A stretch of DNA of 54,858 bases from Candidatus Omnitrophota bacterium (GTDB taxonomy: Bacteria > Omnitrophota > Gorgyraeia > Zapsychrales > Zapsychraceae): positions 1-54,858 of the forward strand of contig JAGVNC010000043.1 of assembly GCA_020053475.1 (NCBI GenBank), written 5' to 3'. Below, one piece after another: positions 51,077 through 54,858 of this stretch (position 1 is its first letter; every line of letters starts with the position of its first letter). A program made the position numbers and the translations under genes. Under the pieces are notes generated by a model, which saw only the letters and a program-made list of their open reading frames with translations, did no database searches and was not told the origin of the DNA.

Positions 51077-51856
51077 ATGTTAACAATCATTATACTTTTA
51101 ACCACGTTAGGGATTGCCGCTGTTTATCCTTTGTGTTTTTGGCTGAATTGGCGAGAACCACTCAAGCAGAAGTTTCATCGTTTCCATATTGGATTGCCAA
51201 CGATGCTTGCGGGTGTATTGGGGGTTTTTGTCCTACGTGACAATTTCAGTGAGAATTTCAAAATTATTTTCGGTGTTTGGTTTTTTAGTTTAATTTGGAC
51301 AACGGCGTATTCCTGGGATAAAGAATTTCTACGCGCCAAGTTTACACTCTTTCCATGTTTATTCGGTAGTTATTTACTGGCCGCTGTGGTGCAACAAATT
51401 CCGCCTCTTCAAAGTTCTCCTCTCGGGTTTTTCATGGTTCTCTTAAGTTCTTTGATTGTTTGCAGCTCATTGTATGCCATGAATTTAGGCCATTGGTATT
51501 TGAACGTTCACGGGCTTCCTCTTAAGCATTTAATCCGCGCCACTTATGCCCTGTGGGGGTTTTTAGCCTTACGATTAGCTTTTGATATCGCTGCCATATT
51601 AAGCCAAACGATCATGTTCCAAGGAGAGCAGGTAGCGCTGGGTCGATTTATTCCAACACTCGACGGATTTTTTCTTCTCGTCGCTTTATTTTTTGGAACA
51701 ATTTTCCCTTTTGTCAGCTTATTTTTTGTTAAAGAAATCCTGAATCTAAAGAATACCCAGGCCGCCACAGGCGTTCTATACGTCATCTTAGTCTCGATTC
51801 TCTTGGGCGACATGGCTTATAAATATTATCTGATTAAGTTTGGGATTGTTCTGTGA
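51077..51856 (+). CDS. Polytopic membrane protein of unknown function (GHWYLN motif)
   Basis: Multiple TM segments; NLGHWYLNVHGLPLKHL; follows the bc-complex genes. Confidence 0.65.
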   Translation: MLTIIILLTTLGIAAVYPLCFWLNWREPLKQKFHRFHIGLPTMLAGVLGVFVLRDNFSENFKIIFGVWFFSLIWTTAYSWDKEFLRAKFTLFPCLFGSYLLAAVVQQIPPLQSSPLGFFMVLLSSLIVCSSLYAMNLGHWYLNVHGLPLKHLIRATYALWGFLALRLAFDIAAILSQTIMFQGEQVALGRFIPTLDGFFLLVALFFGTIFPFVSLFFVKEILNLKNTQAATGVLYVILVSILLGDMAYKYYLIKFGIVL

Positions 51857-52272
51857 AATCAGCAGCCATCGCCCAGCATTGTCCTTTGTGCCAGCAGTTT
51901 TCTCAAATAGACATTGCGGATGGCCAGGAGGTTTGTTGCCCCCACTGTACCGGTAGATGGGGGAAGATCGAGACTCTGGAAAATATTTTTGATCGTTGCC
52001 CTTTCTGTGAATGCCGGCAGTTTTATCTCTCCAAAGATTTTAATCAGTTCCTGGGTTGTTTGATTATGTTACTGGGGATTGTGTTTGTCCCCTGGACGTA
52101 TGGGTTAAGTTTGCCGGTGTTTGCCGTCGTTGATTGGGCCCTTTATCAAAGGATCCCCACCATCGTTAATTGCTATCGGTGCGGCTGTGAATTTCGTAAC
52201 CTTAAATACCCCAAGGACTTCAAGGCTTTTATGCATCACATCGGGTTAAAGTACGATAAAGATAGAAAATAA
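51853..52272 (+). CDS. Zinc-ribbon membrane protein
   Basis: Four CxxC/CxC-type pairs (CPLC, CCPHC, CPFCEC, CYRCGC) and a central hydrophobic segment; overlaps the preceding CDS. Confidence 0.65.
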   Translation: MKSAAIAQHCPLCQQFSQIDIADGQEVCCPHCTGRWGKIETLENIFDRCPFCECRQFYLSKDFNQFLGCLIMLLGIVFVPWTYGLSLPVFAVVDWALYQRIPTIVNCYRCGCEFRNLKYPKDFKAFMHHIGLKYDKDRK

Positions 52273-52274
52273 TT

Positions 52275-52550
52275 TTGCTAAAAAATTTTGAAGTTTTGAA
52301 ATATTTTTATAACCGGGGCCTGGATGCCCCGATCGGTTTTTATCGTGGAAAACACGGTTATGAGATCGGTTTGATCATTGAAATAAATCGTGAACTGATA
52401 TTGGTAGAAATTAAATCAGGCATGACATTCGCTCCTGACTGGATAAAGAATCTCGAAATATTTCATACTAGGACAAGGAAACCCGTGGGGAATAGATTTG
52501 TTTTATACGGGGGAGAGGAAATACACACGATACGCAACATTAAAGTTTAA
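52275..52550 (+). pseudogene. C-terminal remnant of a DUF4143/AAA ATPase-type protein
   Basis: FYRGKHGYEIGLIIEINRELILVEIKSGMTFAPDWIKNLEIF resembles the nuclease-like C-terminus of DUF4143 ATPases; the ATPase part is absent. Confidence 0.65.
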
Positions 52551-52641
52551 AGTGGTACTTTAAAATAGCAAATATGTATATCACGCGTCTGCCCGAGAAG
52601 TTTTTTATCCAATCTTTCGTTTAAGATCAGAAAATAGTTCT

Positions 52642-52668
52642 TGTTATATGTTGTTATACAATGTTATA
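52642..52668 (+). promoter_or_regulatory. Three TGTTATA repeats at exact 10-bp spacing; probable antitoxin operator
   Basis: TGTTATA at 52642, 52652 and 52662, just upstream of the antitoxin RBS. Confidence 0.6.
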
Positions 52669-52691
52669 CTTTAAATAAGGGAGGTGTCATT

Positions 52692-52910
52692 ATGAACGTG
52701 CTTAAGGCCTTTCGCCTGGAAAAGAAATTGGTCGGTCGCCTGGCTAGGGTCGCCAGGGAGTCCCGTCGTTCGGAGAAATTTTACGTCGAGGAGGCCTTGC
52801 GCCTTTACCTGGAGGAATATGAGGACGCCCGGATCGCCAAGGAGCGGTTTGAAGACCCCCGGACCAGGATCATTTCCAGCCAGGAAATGAGGCAGCGGCT
52901 TGGTTTATAA
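52692..52910 (+). CDS. Ribbon-helix-helix antitoxin
   Basis: MNVLKAFRLEKKLVGRLARVARESRRSEKFYVEEALRLYLEE; GGGAGGTG RBS. ORF-track start at 52641 lies in the operator. Confidence 0.75.
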   Translation: MNVLKAFRLEKKLVGRLARVARESRRSEKFYVEEALRLYLEEYEDARIAKERFEDPRTRIISSQEMRQRLGL

Positions 52911-53172
52911 GGTTTCGTATGCCGACGGCATTGAAAAAGACCTGGCCCATTTGGACAAGCCGTTGAGGGAAAAGATCGTCAACAAGATAGAGGGATATCT
53001 GGCCAGGGACCCCCAAGGGCTGGGCAAGCCTTTGACCGGCATTTTCAAGGGTTTTTGGCGTTACCGGTTCAATGATTACAGGGTCATTTATCGCATAGCC
53101 CCCAAAGAAATTCTTATCACGGTTTTCCGCATAGGCCATCGTAGAAATGTTTACTCTAAACCGGTCAACTAG
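52900..53172 (+). CDS. RelE/ParE-type toxin
   Basis: DLAHLDKPLREKIVNKIEGYL...GFWRYRFNDYRVIYRI; overlaps the antitoxin by 11 nt; TTG start. Confidence 0.88.
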   Translation: MVYKVSYADGIEKDLAHLDKPLREKIVNKIEGYLARDPQGLGKPLTGIFKGFWRYRFNDYRVIYRIAPKEILITVFRIGHRRNVYSKPVN

Positions 53173-53175
53173 GTC

Positions 53176-53271
53176 ATGAAAAAACTCAAAAATATTTTCA
53201 TTTCCGCCATCCACCAGAACGCGGGCAAGACCACCCTGGCGCTGGGTTTCGTTATTATTTTTTTAAAATAA
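53176..53271 (+). pseudogene. N-terminal fragment of a P-loop (BioD/CobQ-like) protein
   Basis: MKKLKNIFISAIHQNAGKTTLALGFVIIFLK*: Walker A (QNAGKTT), then abrupt AT-rich sequence and a stop. Confidence 0.6.
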
Positions 53272-53358
53272 AAATTCCTGAATGCTTCTTGACAGAACCA
53301 TAGGCTTATAGTAATTGTATTAAGTATTTTTATTCAACAATTTTAAAAAGGCGCCTCG

Positions 53359-54075
53359 ATGAAATCAAAAATAATGATTTTTCTTTTATCATTAACCCTG
53401 GGAGCTAGTGCTTTGAGCTCAATGGCGCTAGCCGGCACGATTACGGGGACTGTCAACTATGAGGGAGAAGTGCCTAGGTTCAAACCGATCAAAATGGAAG
53501 CAGATCCTATGTGCCTTACGCACCACAGCGGAGAAGTGATGCCACAATCGCTTATTTTAGGGGAAGGCCAAACCATGGCTAACGTTTTTGTTCATATTGT
53601 CAGTGGTGTGGCTAAAAAAGCTTACCCTCCGCCAGCGCAGACGGCAGTGATCGATCAAAAAGGGTGCATGTATGATCCGCATGTGTTAGGTGTTATGGTT
53701 GGCCAAACAGTCAAAATTTTAAACCCCGATGGAACGCTGCATAATGTTCATGCCTTAAGCAAGGTCAATCCGGAATTTAATTTAGCGATGCCTAAATTCC
53801 GTACGGAAGTTGAAAAAAAATTTGAGAAGCCGGAGTTTATGTTTCTTTTAAAATGTGATGTCCATCCCTGGATGGGAGCTTGGATTTCCGTTATGGATCA
53901 TCCTTATTTTAATGTCACGAAACCGGACGGAAAATTTATCATTAATGATTTGCCGGCGGGAAATTATGAGATTGAAGCCTGGCATGAAAAGTTAGGGGTC
54001 CAGAAACAAACGGTGACCTTGGCCGACGGGGAATCCAAAGAACTTAACTTCACATTTGTCAAGCCTTCTAACTAA
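53359..54075 (+). CDS. Secreted cupredoxin-like protein with carboxypeptidase-regulatory-like C-terminus
   Basis: Signal peptide; LHNVH...KCDVHPWMGAW (type-1 Cu-like H, C, H, M); C-terminal KFIINDLPAGNYEIEAWHEKLG. Confidence 0.75.
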   Translation: MKSKIMIFLLSLTLGASALSSMALAGTITGTVNYEGEVPRFKPIKMEADPMCLTHHSGEVMPQSLILGEGQTMANVFVHIVSGVAKKAYPPPAQTAVIDQKGCMYDPHVLGVMVGQTVKILNPDGTLHNVHALSKVNPEFNLAMPKFRTEVEKKFEKPEFMFLLKCDVHPWMGAWISVMDHPYFNVTKPDGKFIINDLPAGNYEIEAWHEKLGVQKQTVTLADGESKELNFTFVKPSN

Positions 54076-54078
54076 CCC

Positions 54079-54858
54079 ATGAGTCATCCTAACGGACACG
54101 ACCACCACAGCGGCTCCGGCCATCATCAGTCTTTCTGGAAGAAGTATATTTTTTCCACGGATCATAAAATCATTGGCCTTCAGTACGGCTTTACTGCCTT
54201 ATTTTTCCTTCTGTTCGGCTTCTGCTTAATGCTATTAATGCGTTGGCAATTAGCCTATCCAGGACAACCCATCCCTGTTGTCGGGCATTTATTTGGTGAA
54301 GCCCGCACCCCTGGCGGTGTCATGCTTCCTGAATTTTACAATGAGTTAGGAGCCATGCATGGAACCATCATGGTCTTTTTAGCCATTGTGCCCTTAGTGT
54401 TCGCTGCCTTTGGAAACTATATCATCCCTCTTCAAATCGGCGCGCCGGACATGGCGTTCCCTCGATTAAACATGGTTAGCTATCAGTTATATTTTATCGG
54501 CGGTCTCATCATGTTGGGGAGCTTTTTTTTACCGGGGGGAGCGGCGAGCTCGGGATGGACATCTTATTCACCGTTGGCCGATATTGCTTCCATCGGGCAA
54601 ACTGCCTGGATCTTGGGGATGGTGTGTTTGATTAATTCATCGCTTCTGGGTGCGGTGAATTTTATTACGACGGTTTTTCAGCTTCGTGCCCCGGGGATGA
54701 CATTTATGCGCCTTCCGTTTTTCGTCTGGGTCCAACTCGCAACAGCTTTCTTGCTTCTCTTGGCGTTCCCTCCCTTAGAAGCAGCAGGGGTCATGCAATT
54801 GATGGACAGGGTCGCTCACACGAGTTTCTTTATGCCTACGGGATTATTGATTAGTGGA
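54079..54858 (+). CDS. Cytochrome c oxidase subunit I, 3' truncated by window edge
   Basis: Own translation: MSHPNGHDHHSGSGHHQSFWKKYIFSTDHKIIGLQYG...ELGAMHGTIMVFLAIVPLVFAAFGNYIIPLQIGAPDMAFPRLNMVSYQ. Not in the ORF track because no stop is reached. Confidence 0.95.
   Translation, partial: MSHPNGHDHHSGSGHHQSFWKKYIFSTDHKIIGLQYGFTALFFLLFGFCLMLLMRWQLAYPGQPIPVVGHLFGEARTPGGVMLPEFYNELGAMHGTIMVFLAIVPLVFAAFGNYIIPLQIGAPDMAFPRLNMVSYQLYFIGGLIMLGSFFLPGGAASSGWTSYSPLADIASIGQTAWILGMVCLINSSLLGAVNFITTVFQLRAPGMTFMRLPFFVWVQLATAFLLLLAFPPLEAAGVMQLMDRVAHTSFFMPTGLLISG

Noticed and set aside
52546-52564. TTTAAAGT-GGT-ACTTTAAA hairpin as a terminator
   Set aside because: AT-rich stem and no following T-run; kept only as an observation at the end of the DUF4143 remnant.

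Overview
A 54.9 kb bacterial window dominated by aerobic energy metabolism. In order, the main blocks are: the end of a DsbD-like gene; redoxin and PilZ genes; proton-translocating transhydrogenase (pntAB, minus strand); ferredoxin-NADP reductase; a siroheme nitrite/sulfite reductase (minus strand); an AmrS-type radical SAM gene; Cu/Zn SOD; acetyl-CoA synthetase; Sir2; sdhCAB; hemN/hemE/hemG; ResB/CcsA (system II cytochrome c maturation); moeA/mobA/moaD; hemA/hemH; a full F1Fo ATP synthase operon; an alternative b6-type bc complex with an octaheme cytochrome c; and the start of cytochrome c oxidase subunit I, cut by the window edge and absent from the ORF track. No rRNA, tRNA or CRISPR was recognised. 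Best leads: (1) a ~52-nt leader shared, ungapped (41/52 identical by my count), by a CBS-domain gene and atpD, with substitutions that keep two small stems; (2) a GC-rich palindromic insert with 13-bp perfect terminal inverted repeats lying in frame inside a TPR membrane protein gene; (3) a ferrochelatase fused to a membrane domain, followed directly by a TMEM14-family gene; (4) an unusual quinol:cytochrome c reductase module; (5) an acquired toxin-antitoxin island with three exactly 10-bp-phased operator repeats, flanked by gene fragments; (6) a His-rich 37-aa microprotein next to the siroheme reductase. The lineage is uncertain. The gene families and repeats look compatible with an uncultivated Omnitrophota/PVC-like bacterium, but this was not tested.
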